Part shown: positions 15,312 through 22,489 of the stretch, piece after piece
Layout of the letters: each line of letters starts with the position of its first letter
How positions within the stretch are numbered: the first letter of the stretch is position 1
NCBI GenBank assembly: GCA_016234955.1
Contig: JACRNN010000198.1
Location: 1 to 30,188 of the forward strand
Direction of reading: 5' to 3'
DNA from: Deltaproteobacteria bacterium
GTDB lineage: Bacteria > Desulfobacterota > GWC2-55-46
Length of the DNA: 30,188 nt
Made by a program: the position numbers and the translations under genes
The notes under the pieces: model-generated
The model's database searches: none
Told to the model about the DNA's origin: nothing
Seen by the model: the letters and a program-made list of their open reading frames with translations, nothing else

Positions 15312-15775
15312 ACGTGTATCCTGAAGGTCTTTTCCATCTCATGACCGTCCTTCCCGGCGGTGACCCTCAAGTCCCATATGCCGGGCAGCGGGATGGCGAT
15401 GGCCCCGCTGTATGACGGGCCTGAGCCGGAGCCGGCGAGGTCGAAGACCCTGTCGTACCTGTCCGAGGTGGGCCGCCGCAGGGTGACCTTTACCGCGGCG
15501 CCCTCAAGACCCCCGCCGGCCCTGTCGTATATCCTGACGTTTACGCTGTTCGCGGGTTTCGCGCCGGACGTCCCGTCGAAGGAGAGCTCTATGTCCCAGC
15601 CCAGCTCCTTTTCGTTCCGGAGCGTGCTGTCGTACATCAGCCCTTTTTCATAGTAGTTCTCCTCGGCCAGGCCGTCGTCCGTCCTGAACGCGAGGTAGAG
15701 GAGCGCGAAGTTCACCGCGAACACGATGCCCAGAAAAGCCGCGATAGTCAGCGGCCATGCCGATCTTTTCTTCAT
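15308..15775 (-). CDS. ccoH: FixH/CcoH family protein
   Basis: 155 aa with one N-terminal membrane helix (about 8-30, WPLTIAAFLGIVFAVNFALL) and a periplasmic beta-rich domain. The segment GLAEENYYEKGLMYD just after the helix is characteristic of FixH. FixH/CcoH stabilises or matures the cbb3 complex, acting with the CcoI pump. It overlaps ccoI by 4 bp and follows ccoG by 17 bp, which is the conserved GHIS order. Confidence 0.9.
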   Translation of the reverse strand: MKKRSAWPLTIAAFLGIVFAVNFALLYLAFRTDDGLAEENYYEKGLMYDSTLRNEKELGWDIELSFDGTSGAKPANSVNVRIYDRAGGGLEGAAVKVTLRRPTSDRYDRVFDLAGSGSGPSYSGAIAIPLPGIWDLRVTAGKDGHEMEKTFRIHV

Positions 15776-15792
15776 ATTATTTATGCCCCCCG

Positions 15793-17178
15793 TTAATTGC
15801 GCCCGTCTTTTCTCGATACCCGCACCCTGTCCTCAGGGACCAGGAAGGTGCTCTGCCTGCGGGCGACGGAGCGCGGGTTGTCCATGTCCTCGAGGATGAA
15901 GTCGAAGCGGTTTACGCTCCCCTCGAGCCTTCCGTCCCTCGTTATGAGCGCGAGAGAAGCCTGGTAGACCTCTCCGCTCCTGACCGATATCGGGTTGGCG
16001 CCCGTTATGATGTCCGCGTCGATGCCCTTCGTCTTTATAACGTACCTGTGGTCCTTTCTGTCCATGTTCATCGCCTTTATGACGTAGAGGTTGGTTATCC
16101 TGCCGTCCGCGGTCTTCTGGTAGAGCGAGGCCCTGTCCCGGAGGACCTCCACGTCGAGAGGGATCCTCGTGGCCAGCTTGTAGGCGAACGTCGAGAAGAG
16201 CGCCGTCAGTATCGCGGCGTAGACGACCACCCGCGGCCTCAGGACGCTTGCGCGCGCGCCGCCGAGAGACCTCAGCGACCCGTAGCGTATGAGCCCCTCG
16301 GGCCGCCCGACCTTCCTCATGACCGAGTTGCACGCGTCAATGCACTGGGCGCACGCTATGCATTCGTACTGGAGCCCGTTGCGGATGTCGATGCCCGTGG
16401 GGCAGACCTGCACGCACAGCGTGCAGTCGATGCAGTCGCCGGCGGTTTTCCGCCCATCCGTCTTCTTGATGTGCCCCCTGGGCTCGCCCCTCTTGCCGTC
16501 ATAGCCGATTATCAGGGTGTCCTGGTCGAATAGCGTGCTCTGGAACCGGCCGTATGGGCACGGCACCACGCACATGAGCTCCTTGATGAACGCGCAGTCG
16601 ACGTAGGTTGTGACGGTGAAGAACGCGAGCCAGAAGACGTTCGAGTGCGTGAGCGTCATGGTCGCAAGCCTCTGAAGCAGGAGGCGCGCCGGGACGAAGT
16701 ACGCGACGAAGGCAAAGGCCGTGGCAAAGGAGAATACTATCCAGGCGGAGTGCTTTGCCGCCTTCTCTATCACCTTGCGCGCCGACAGAGCGGAGCCGTC
16801 AAGCTCCATCCTCTGCCTTCTGTCGCCCTCGATGAGCCGCTCTATGGCCCCGAATATGTCGGTGAAGACGGTCTGGGGGCAGACATACCCGCACCAGAGC
16901 CTTCCGGCGACCGCGGTGAACACGAACAGGGAGATGGCCAGGAAGACCAGGAGTATGGCCAGGTAGTAACCCTCCTGGGGCCAGATGATGAGGTTGAAGA
17001 TGTAGAACTTCCTCTCCGGGATATCGAAGAGGACGGCCTGCCTGCCCTCGAACCTTATCCACGGCAGCGCGAAAAAGACGCCGAGCAAAAAGGCGCTTAT
17101 CGACCACCTTATGGTACTGAACCTCCCGGTTACGCTCTTTGCGTATATCTTTACGCTTTTTTCGGTTACGCCGGACAT
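15793..17178 (-). CDS. ccoG: Cytochrome c oxidase accessory protein CcoG (FixG), polyferredoxin
   Basis: A membrane-bound 4Fe-4S protein, shown in other bacteria to reduce Cu(II) for oxidase assembly. Five or so membrane helices occupy the N-terminal half, with WCGYVCPQTVFTD (the first cysteine pair) in a loop. Two ferredoxin motifs follow at about 236-280: CIDCTLCVQVCP and CIACAQCIDACN. The C-terminal about 130 residues, after another helix, form the periplasmic FixG beta domain (PF11614). Length 461 aa is normal. It starts 24 bp after ccoP. Confidence 0.95.
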   Translation of the reverse strand: MSGVTEKSVKIYAKSVTGRFSTIRWSISAFLLGVFFALPWIRFEGRQAVLFDIPERKFYIFNLIIWPQEGYYLAILLVFLAISLFVFTAVAGRLWCGYVCPQTVFTDIFGAIERLIEGDRRQRMELDGSALSARKVIEKAAKHSAWIVFSFATAFAFVAYFVPARLLLQRLATMTLTHSNVFWLAFFTVTTYVDCAFIKELMCVVPCPYGRFQSTLFDQDTLIIGYDGKRGEPRGHIKKTDGRKTAGDCIDCTLCVQVCPTGIDIRNGLQYECIACAQCIDACNSVMRKVGRPEGLIRYGSLRSLGGARASVLRPRVVVYAAILTALFSTFAYKLATRIPLDVEVLRDRASLYQKTADGRITNLYVIKAMNMDRKDHRYVIKTKGIDADIITGANPISVRSGEVYQASLALITRDGRLEGSVNRFDFILEDMDNPRSVARRQSTFLVPEDRVRVSRKDGRN

Positions 17179-17202
17179 ATTACACCTCTGGCGGCGCGGT
17201 GA

Positions 17203-17712
17203 TTACTCTCCGCCGCCCAGGCTGTGGACGAACGCCGCGACCTTCTGTATCTTTTCTTCTCCGAGCTGAGGGCCCCACGTCGGCATACCGTTCGCCGTGC
17301 CGTTGGTTATGGTGTGGACTATCTGCTCGGGCTTGCCGCCGTATATCCATGTCTTGTCGGTAAGGTTCGGGCCTATGCCGGTGTCCCCCTTGGCCTCGGC
17401 GCCGTGGCATGGGGTGCAGTTCTGGGCGAATATCTTCTTGCCCTCGGCTATGGCGGCCGGGTCGTGCACGAGGACGTTGATGTCGGCCTTCTTCGGCCTC
17501 ATGGCCGCGTACCGCGCCTCCGAGGCGGCCACCTCCTCACGGTACATCTTTGCCGAGCTCCAGCCGAGCATCCCCGGCCACCAGCCCGGATACATTATCC
17601 AGTACACCACGGCTACCAGCATGGTGAAGTACAGGAGCCACATGAGCCACCGTGGGACCGGGTTGTTGTATTCCTCTATGCCGTCTATCGGGTGTCCTAT
17701 CTTCTCGGGCAT
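17203..17712 (-). CDS. ccoP: cbb3 oxidase subunit CcoP, mono-heme form
   Basis: The cytochrome c subunit that passes electrons to CcoO/CcoN. The start chosen is ATG 17712, with GGAGG 7 bp upstream; the frame extends further but only into repeat DNA. HPIDGIEEYNNPVPRW is the FixP N-terminal signature, followed by one membrane helix (22-41), a second semi-hydrophobic stretch, and one cytochrome c domain with CTPCH (99-103). The length is 169 aa; classical CcoP has two heme domains and about 290 aa. Only a single CXXCH is present, and the C-terminus (HSLGGGE) looks like a natural end. Shorter CcoP forms are known in some lineages. Confidence 0.93.
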   Translation of the reverse strand: MPEKIGHPIDGIEEYNNPVPRWLMWLLYFTMLVAVVYWIMYPGWWPGMLGWSSAKMYREEVAASEARYAAMRPKKADINVLVHDPAAIAEGKKIFAQNCTPCHGAEAKGDTGIGPNLTDKTWIYGGKPEQIVHTITNGTANGMPTWGPQLGEEKIQKVAAFVHSLGGGE

Positions 17713-17735
17713 ATTGCAACCTCCGTAATTTTTAA

Positions 17736-17802
17736 GCAGGTCGCTGAAAAAGTCACATCTGCTTTGTCGCATCCTCGCATCTGCAGCTTTTTGAGCAACC
17801 TG
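17736..17802. repeat. 67-bp inverted pair of the GCAGGTTGCTGAAAAAG ends
   Basis: GCAGGTCGCTGAAAAAG at 17736-17752 is inverted against CTTTTTGAGCAACCTG ending at about 17802. These are the same ends that close the larger hairpin element at 26092-26298. The middle (about 34 bp) is short and lacks the side hairpins. It lies in the ccoQ-ccoP gap, just before the ccoP ribosome site. Confidence 0.6.
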
Positions 17803-17835
17803 AATGAAATCTCCCTGGAGTGCGAACCACAGGGG

Positions 17836-17858
17836 CTACAGAACGTTAAAAAAATTTC
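17836..17858 (+). repeat. TTTCAGAACGTTAAAAAA repeat, copy
   Basis: GGGGCTACAGAACGTTAAAAAA matches the motif found at 28458-28480 and 28504-28523, and on the minus strand at 21090-21106. It provides the stop codon of the small frame at 17846-18007. Confidence 0.55.
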
Positions 17859-18007
17859 GGGTTTTTCCGCATCCTGTTAGACGAATTTTCAGCTCTCCGC
17901 CGTCTTGCCGGGAGGGCCGATGCAGGGGCGCCTCTTTCCGGATGGACGTCCTCGGCCTTGTTTACGCTCGCTGGCGCGGCAGGGCTTTTAAAAAAGGCTA
18001 TCTTCAT
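17846..18007 (-). CDS. Possible 53-aa protein in the ccoQ-ccoP gap
   Basis: An ATG frame 10 bp after ccoQ encodes MKIAFFKSPAAPASVNKAED and continues basic and arginine-rich, ending in NPKFF where the AACGTTAAAAAA repeat supplies the stop. It has host-like GC and codons in its first half, but no known family and only a weak ribosome site (GGGACGACGGG). It may be the remains of a gene cut off by the repeat, a small protein, or chance. Low confidence. Confidence 0.25.
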   Translation of the reverse strand: MKIAFFKSPAAPASVNKAEDVHPERGAPASALPARRRRAENSSNRMRKNPKFF

Positions 18008-18017
18008 CCCGTCGTCC

Positions 18018-18161
18018 CTAATCCTCGGCAAGCGGGATGTTCCTGTGCTCCTCAAGCCTCTTCCTGTTCTTCTTCCTGAAGACCCAGAAGAGTATGCAAC
18101 AGTAGATGACGAAGAAGTAAACGAGCGAAAAGGTCTTGCTGAACGACAGTATCTCTTCCAT
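18018..18161 (-). CDS. ccoQ: cbb3 oxidase small subunit CcoQ
   Basis: 47 aa: a short N-terminus (MEEILSFSKTFSLVYFFVIY), one membrane helix (about 11-29), then a basic patch RKKNRKRLEEHRNIPLAED. This matches CcoQ, which stabilises the CcoNOP complex. The ATG at 18161 has AGGAGATAG upstream, lying at the very end of ccoO, whose stop is 3 bp away. Its position between ccoO and ccoP is the usual one. Confidence 0.88.
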   Translation of the reverse strand: MEEILSFSKTFSLVYFFVIYCCILFWVFRKKNRKRLEEHRNIPLAED

Positions 18162-18164
18162 GGG

Positions 18165-18767
18165 CTATCTCCTGACCGCGGTCCCGAGGGACTGCAGGTA
18201 AGCTATCAGGGCGTCGAGCTCCTTTTTGCCGGCGACCTGGGGTGGGGCGCTCTCTATGTCCGCGTCCGTGTACGGCACGCCGACGGTCCTCAAGGCCCTC
18301 ATCTTGGCCTGCACGTGGCTTCCGTCAAGGTCGTTCCTGGCGAGCCAGGGGTACCTGGGCATGACGGACTCCGGCACTATGGACCTGGGGTCGTCCATGT
18401 GCTGCACGTGCCAGGAATCCGGGTACTTCTTGCCGACCCTCGCCAGGTCCGGCCCCGTCCTCTTCGAGCCCCACTGGAACGGGTGGTCGTACATCGATTC
18501 CGCCGGTTTGGAGTACGGGCCGTAGCGCTCCGTCTCGGCCCTGAACGGCCGTATCATCTGGGAGTGGCAGTTGTAGCACCCCTCCCTTATATATATGTCC
18601 CTGCCCTCGAGCTGGAGCGGCGTATACGGGTGAACGCCCTCAAGCGGCGGTATGGTGCTCTTGAGGAAGAAGAGCGGCGTTATCTCCACCAGGCCGCCCA
18701 CGCTGATGACGCAGGTGATAAGTATCGCCATGAGAAGGCTGTTTTTCTCTATCGCCTCGTGCTTCAT
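18165..18767 (-). CDS. ccoO: cbb3 oxidase subunit CcoO (mono-heme cytochrome c)
   Basis: 200 aa with one N-terminal membrane anchor (about 10-34) and a periplasmic cytochrome c domain with CYNCH at 64-68, followed by SQMIRPFRAETERYGPYSKP, the very conserved CcoO stretch. WGSKRTGPDLARVGKKYPD and the methionine in SVMPRYPWL (axial ligand region) are also typical. It carries electrons between CcoP and the CcoN active site. It overlaps the ccoN stop by 4 bp. Confidence 0.97.
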   Translation of the reverse strand: MKHEAIEKNSLLMAILITCVISVGGLVEITPLFFLKSTIPPLEGVHPYTPLQLEGRDIYIREGCYNCHSQMIRPFRAETERYGPYSKPAESMYDHPFQWGSKRTGPDLARVGKKYPDSWHVQHMDDPRSIVPESVMPRYPWLARNDLDGSHVQAKMRALRTVGVPYTDADIESAPPQVAGKKELDALIAYLQSLGTAVRR

Positions 18768-20218
18768 GCCGGCCTCCTTTCCGCGGCCTTGCCGGTCATT
18801 ATCGTGTTATATCCCATGAGGAGCATGCCCGTTAGATATATGAGCCCGCCGATGAGCCTCATCACATAGTACGGGTGCATCGCCGCCACGGACTCCGCGA
18901 AGGTGTACGTGAGCGAGCCATCGGGGTTTACCGCCTTCCACATGAGGCCCTGCGTTATCCCGGATATCCACATCGCCACTATGTAGACGACGACGCCGAT
19001 GGTGGCCATCCAGAAGTGCGTGTTGATGAGCTTGACGCTGTACATGCCGGTCTTGCCGAACACCCGCGGGATCATGTAGTAGAGCGCGCCTATGCTTATC
19101 ATCGCCACCCAGCCGAGCGCGCCGCTGTGGACGTGTCCTATCCCCCAGTCCGTGTAGTGGGAGAGCGCGTTCACCGACCTCACAGCCATCATCGGCCCCT
19201 CGAAGGTGGACATGCCGTAGAAGGATATGGCGACCACCATGAACTTGAGGATCGGGTCTGTGCGCAGCTTGTCCCATGCGCCCTTGAGCGTCATGAGGCC
19301 GTTTACCATCCCCCCCCATGAGGGCGCGATAAGCATGACGCTGAAGGTCATGCCGAGCGTCTGCGTCCAGTCCGGCAGGGCGGTGTAGAGGAGGTGGTGC
19401 GGGCCTGCCCAGATATAGAGGAATATGAGCGTCCAGAAGTGGAGTATCGAGAGCTTGTAGCTGTATATCGGCAGTTGCGCCTGCTTGGGGAGGAAGTAGT
19501 ACATTATTCCCAGAAACCCCGCCGTAAGGAAGAAGCCCACGGCGTTGTGCCCGTACCACCACTGTACCATGGCGTCCTGCACCCCGGCGTACGCCGAATA
19601 GGATTTGAAGAGCGTAACGGGGATCTCGAGCGAGTTGAAGACGTGCAGCACCGTTATGGTTATTATCAGCGCCATGAAGAACCAGTTCCCCACGTAGATG
19701 TGCTTTTCCTTCCTCTTCCAGAGGGTGCCGAAGAAGTTCACGCCCAGGAGCACCCAGACGACGGCTATGAGCACGTCTATCGGCCATTCGAGCTCGGCGT
19801 ATTCCTTTCCCGCAGTGATGCCCAGCGGAAGGGTGAGGGCGGCAAGGACTATTATGAGCTGCCATCCCCAGAACGTTATGTTGGCGATAGTGTCGCTGAA
19901 GAGGCGGACCCTCGATGTCCTCTGCACCGAGTAGTAGATGGACGCGAAGAGCACGCAGCCGCCGAAGGCGAATATGACGGCGTTGGTGTGGAGCGGCCGG
20001 ATCCTGCCGAAGGTCAGGTACGGCTGGTTGAGGTTCATGAACGGGAACGCGAGCTCCGAGGCGGCCAGGACCCCCACGAGCATCCCTACTATCCCCCAGA
20101 CCACGGCCATGACGCAGAACTTCCTCACGATCGCGTCGTTATACTGTGGCGCCGCCTCCATCGCGGCGCCGCCCGCAAGCGGGTGTGTTGATGTGCTTTG
20201 AATGACGCCTTCTGACAT
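18764..20218 (-). CDS. ccoN: cbb3-type cytochrome c oxidase catalytic subunit CcoN
   Basis: Subunit I of the high-affinity oxidase that reduces oxygen to water at low oxygen tension and pumps protons. About twelve membrane helices in 484 aa. Ligands visible: His77 in RPLHTNAVIFAFGG (low-spin heme b), the WWYGHNAVGFFLT helix and GPHHLLYTALPDW giving the CuB histidines, and HVHSGALGWVAM for the hemes. The N-terminal about 25 residues are a soluble extension. ATG with GGAAGGGGG upstream. First gene of the cco cluster; the upstream 110 bp show no convincing FNR box (TTGAT-N4-ATCAA), so the oxygen control is not evident. Confidence 0.97.
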   Translation of the reverse strand: MSEGVIQSTSTHPLAGGAAMEAAPQYNDAIVRKFCVMAVVWGIVGMLVGVLAASELAFPFMNLNQPYLTFGRIRPLHTNAVIFAFGGCVLFASIYYSVQRTSRVRLFSDTIANITFWGWQLIIVLAALTLPLGITAGKEYAELEWPIDVLIAVVWVLLGVNFFGTLWKRKEKHIYVGNWFFMALIITITVLHVFNSLEIPVTLFKSYSAYAGVQDAMVQWWYGHNAVGFFLTAGFLGIMYYFLPKQAQLPIYSYKLSILHFWTLIFLYIWAGPHHLLYTALPDWTQTLGMTFSVMLIAPSWGGMVNGLMTLKGAWDKLRTDPILKFMVVAISFYGMSTFEGPMMAVRSVNALSHYTDWGIGHVHSGALGWVAMISIGALYYMIPRVFGKTGMYSVKLINTHFWMATIGVVVYIVAMWISGITQGLMWKAVNPDGSLTYTFAESVAAMHPYYVMRLIGGLIYLTGMLLMGYNTIMTGKAAERRPA

Positions 20219-20331
20219 ATAACCCCCTTCCTTTACTTATCAGGCCTCTTTTTTTATATGGAAGACGAGCCCCAAGGGGTCTTGAGGCCCGTCAGGTGAG
20301 TTAAACGCCGCAAACGCTGGTCTTAAACAGA

Positions 20332-20538
20332 TTACATCAGAGTGACCGTCATCCCGCAGGGCGCGCGGGGTCCGATGTCCTTCAAGAGCGGCAGGGCCAA
20401 CCCCGCGCTGACGTTCCAGCCCCTGGTGCCGTTATTCTGGCCTTCTTTGAGATAGTTCAGCGTATCGGTGAATACCTCGCCGCCCCTGTCGTCCTTGAGG
20501 CCGGCGATGCCATATCTGTAAAATACCTGCCCGCCCAT
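20332..20538 (-). pseudogene. Probable fragment of an outer-membrane beta-barrel protein
   Basis: From ATG 20538 the frame reads MGGQVFYRYGIAGLKDDRGG and goes on through WNVSAGLALPLLKDIG to a stop after only about 68 residues. The open frame extends back to 20631 and includes KNKKTNKTFFVFTENSFA, which looks like a signal peptide whose hydrophobic core has been shortened. Alternating aromatic/polar residues and NVSAGLALPLL fit a barrel strand. The end (APCGMTVTLM) looks like non-coding DNA. I read it as a truncated relic between ccoN and the regulator; a real small protein is possible. Confidence 0.35.
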
Positions 20539-20620
20539 TTCCGCAAAGCTGTTCTCCGTAAAGACAAAGAAGGTCTTATTTGTCTTTTTATTCTTCAAAA
20601 AAAATCCCTCCCTCTTTTTT

Positions 20621-21058
20621 CTACACTCCACCGGCGCCCTTCTTCATCATCATGCCGTCTTTTACGAGCTGTGCCATTGTCTTGCCTTTAAGTACCTCTA
20701 TCATGCTCTTCTGGGCCTTTACCCAGACGGGAAGCACCGGGCACCCTTCGTCCCTCGGGCACGCCCCTTTCCCGGTAAGGCAGACGTTCAAGCGGATCGG
20801 GCCTTCTACGGCCTCTATGACGTCTTTCATCGTAATGCTCCCGGCGGAGCGTCCAAGGACCAGGCCCCCCCTGGCGCCCCGGCGCGACTTGATCAGGCCG
20901 GCCCTTGCCAGGCGCTGCATGATCTTGGAGAGGTAGGTGCGGGGCATGTCCCGGGCCTCGGCTATCTCCCTTATGAGCGAGACCTTGCCCTCCGGCTGCG
21001 ATGCGAGATAGAGTACCGCCATCAGCGCGTACTCGCAGTCCCTTGTCAGCTTGAGCAC
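20621..21058 (-). CDS. Rrf2-family transcriptional regulator with Fe-S type cysteines
   Basis: 145-aa winged-helix regulator. The N-terminus (LKLTRDCEYALMAVLYLA) and the recognition region with YLSKIMQRLARAGLIKSRRGARGGLVL are classical Rrf2. Cys93, Cys100 and Cys106 (VCLTGKGACPRDEGC) correspond to the cluster ligands of IscR/NsrR/RsrR-type sensors, so an Fe-S cluster sensing redox, iron or NO is likely. GTG start with AAAGGAG. It has its own near-perfect promoter (21168-21196) overlapping an operator-like palindrome, suggesting autoregulation. It lies upstream of and in the same direction as the cco operon, with the barrel fragment between; control of that operon is plausible but unproven. 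Confidence 0.92.
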   Translation of the reverse strand: MLKLTRDCEYALMAVLYLASQPEGKVSLIREIAEARDMPRTYLSKIMQRLARAGLIKSRRGARGGLVLGRSAGSITMKDVIEAVEGPIRLNVCLTGKGACPRDEGCPVLPVWVKAQKSMIEVLKGKTMAQLVKDGMMMKKGAGGV

Positions 21059-21066
21059 CTACGCTC

Positions 21067-21106
21067 CTTTCCGCGGCTTGCCGCGGAAAATTTTAACGTT
21101 CTGAAA
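21067..21106. repeat. CCGCGGCTTGCCGCGG palindrome joined to a TTTTAACGTTCTGAAACC motif
   Basis: TTTCCGCGGCTTGCCGCGGAAA is a perfect palindromic hairpin. It is followed by AATTTTAACGTTCTGAAACCCC, the reverse of the GTTTCAGAACGTTAAAA motif. It sits in the 5' leader of the Rrf2 gene, where it could act on the mRNA. Confidence 0.6.
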
Positions 21107-21152
21107 CCCCAAAGGTTTAAACGCCCCCGAGGTTTCATACAATGCTTATAAA

Positions 21153-21196
21153 AGGATATTTTAGATGATATTAGTCCTATTTTGATGGCGTGTCAA
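21153..21196 (-). promoter_or_regulatory. Promoter and candidate operator of the Rrf2 gene
   Basis: On the minus strand TTGACA (21191-21196), a 17-bp spacer, then TAATAT (21168-21173): an excellent sigma70 promoter. The -10 lies inside AGGA-18 bp-TCCT (21153-21178), a partly palindromic AT-rich site of the length bound by Rrf2 dimers. Autorepression is the simple reading. Confidence 0.65.
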
Positions 21197-21298
21197 GAGA
21201 AAAAAGAAAATTTATTTCAACGGGAATCCCCCGCCCGTAAAGGCGGATGGGAAGGGCGTGGAGACTGAGTATATCCGGGCCCGCGGCCCATCTACCGG

Positions 21299-22456
21299 TC
21301 AGACCTTCTCGTACGGGTCGAAGAGCTTCTTGAACTCGTCGAGGGCGAAACGGTCGGTCATGCCGGCGACGTAGTCGCATATGACCCTGTGCTCGTCCTT
21401 GCCGGTCTCCTCCAGGCGCGAGAACAGGCGCGGGGGCAGGAGCCTGGGGTTTTCAAGGTAGGCCTTGAAAAGCTCCCGTATTATCCTCTCGGCCTTGTGC
21501 GCCATCCTCTCCACCCTGTGGTGCCTGTAGAGGTTGACAAGCAGGAACTTCTTCAACTGCCTGTTCTTCCTGTCCATGCCGGGGCTGAAGCGGGCTATGG
21601 GCCTGCCCTTCCTCACGTCCTCGATGGACCGTATGCCTTCCTTTTCGATGGCATTTAACGCCGTCTCCACGAGATCGGTGGCCTGGGCGTTTATGATCCT
21701 CTTTACCGTCTGGTACTTCCGTATCTTGATATCCGCGCCGCGGCACTCGTCCTTGACCGCCGCGAAGTTCTCCTTCCATAGCTCCACGCCGTCGAGGGCG
21801 TCGAGCTCTATCATCTCGGAAGAGAGCCCGTCGTCGATGTCGTGGTTGTTGTAGGCTATCTCATCCGCGATGTCGGCTATCTGCGCCTCCAGGCAGGGGG
21901 ACCTGTCCATCTCGTACTCTTTGTTGTCCCCGGGCCTGTCGTGCTCGGAGTTGTGCTTTATTATCCCCTCCCTCACCTCCCAGGTGAGGTTCAGCCCGTT
22001 GAAGCCCGGATAGCGCGTCTCAAGCTCCTCCACTATCCTCAGGCTGTGGGCGTTGTGCTCGAACCCCCCGTGGCCGGACATAAGTCCGTCAAGTACCTTC
22101 TCCCCGGAATGGCCGAACGGCGGGTGGCCGAGGTCGTGGGCCAGGGCTATGGCCTCGGCGAGGTCTTCGTTCAGCCCCATCGCCCTGGCCATCGTCCTGC
22201 ATATCTGCGCCACCTCTATAGTATGGGTAAGCCGGGTCCTGTAGTGGTCGCCCTCGTGGTAGACGAAGACCTGCGTCTTGTACTCAAGCCGCCTGAAGGC
22301 GTGGGAGTGTATTATCCTGTCCCTGTCGCGCTGGAAAGGGGTCCTGAACGGGTGCTCGGGCTCGCTGTGCCTCCTGCCCCTGGTCTCGCCGCTCTTTGCC
22401 GCGTAAGGGGCGAGCCTCCGGGCCTCGATCTCGACATAGTCATATTTCGGAATCAT
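21299..22456 (-). CDS. dgt: dGTPase-like deoxynucleoside triphosphate triphosphohydrolase (HD domain)
   Basis: It hydrolyses dNTPs to deoxynucleosides and triphosphate. HD-domain motifs are clear: HRDRIIHSHAFRRLEYKTQVF, then RLTHTIEVAQICRTMAR (metal His), LAHDLGHPPFGHSGE (the HD pair) and later IADIADEIAYNNHDIDDGL with the last metal Asp. 385 aa from ATG 22456; the frame allows a TTG two codons earlier, but MIPKYDYVEIEARR is the better start. It is of the shorter dGTPase-like type rather than E. coli Dgt (about 500 aa). Divergent from the Slp lipoprotein gene with only 33 bp between starts. Confidence 0.93.
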   Translation of the reverse strand: MIPKYDYVEIEARRLAPYAAKSGETRGRRHSEPEHPFRTPFQRDRDRIIHSHAFRRLEYKTQVFVYHEGDHYRTRLTHTIEVAQICRTMARAMGLNEDLAEAIALAHDLGHPPFGHSGEKVLDGLMSGHGGFEHNAHSLRIVEELETRYPGFNGLNLTWEVREGIIKHNSEHDRPGDNKEYEMDRSPCLEAQIADIADEIAYNNHDIDDGLSSEMIELDALDGVELWKENFAAVKDECRGADIKIRKYQTVKRIINAQATDLVETALNAIEKEGIRSIEDVRKGRPIARFSPGMDRKNRQLKKFLLVNLYRHHRVERMAHKAERIIRELFKAYLENPRLLPPRLFSRLEETGKDEHRVICDYVAGMTDRFALDEFKKLFDPYEKV

Positions 22457-22483
22457 TGACAAAACCCCCGAAGGTTATAGAAT
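22456..22483 (+). promoter_or_regulatory. Promoter for slp-like gene, placing the start at the ATG
   Basis: TTGACA (22456-22461), 16-bp spacer, TAGAAT (22478-22483). The slp ATG is at 22490, 6 bp after the -10, so transcription would start at or next to the ATG. No Shine-Dalgarno sequence is at the right distance. The message would be leaderless. Confidence 0.5.
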
Positions 22484-22489
22484 ATAAGT

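Noticed and set aside
20219..20331. FNR/Anr site controlling ccoN
   Set aside because: Nothing close to TTGAT-N4-ATCAA. The near-palindrome CCCCAAGGGG-TCTTGAGG does not match a known oxygen-regulator box.
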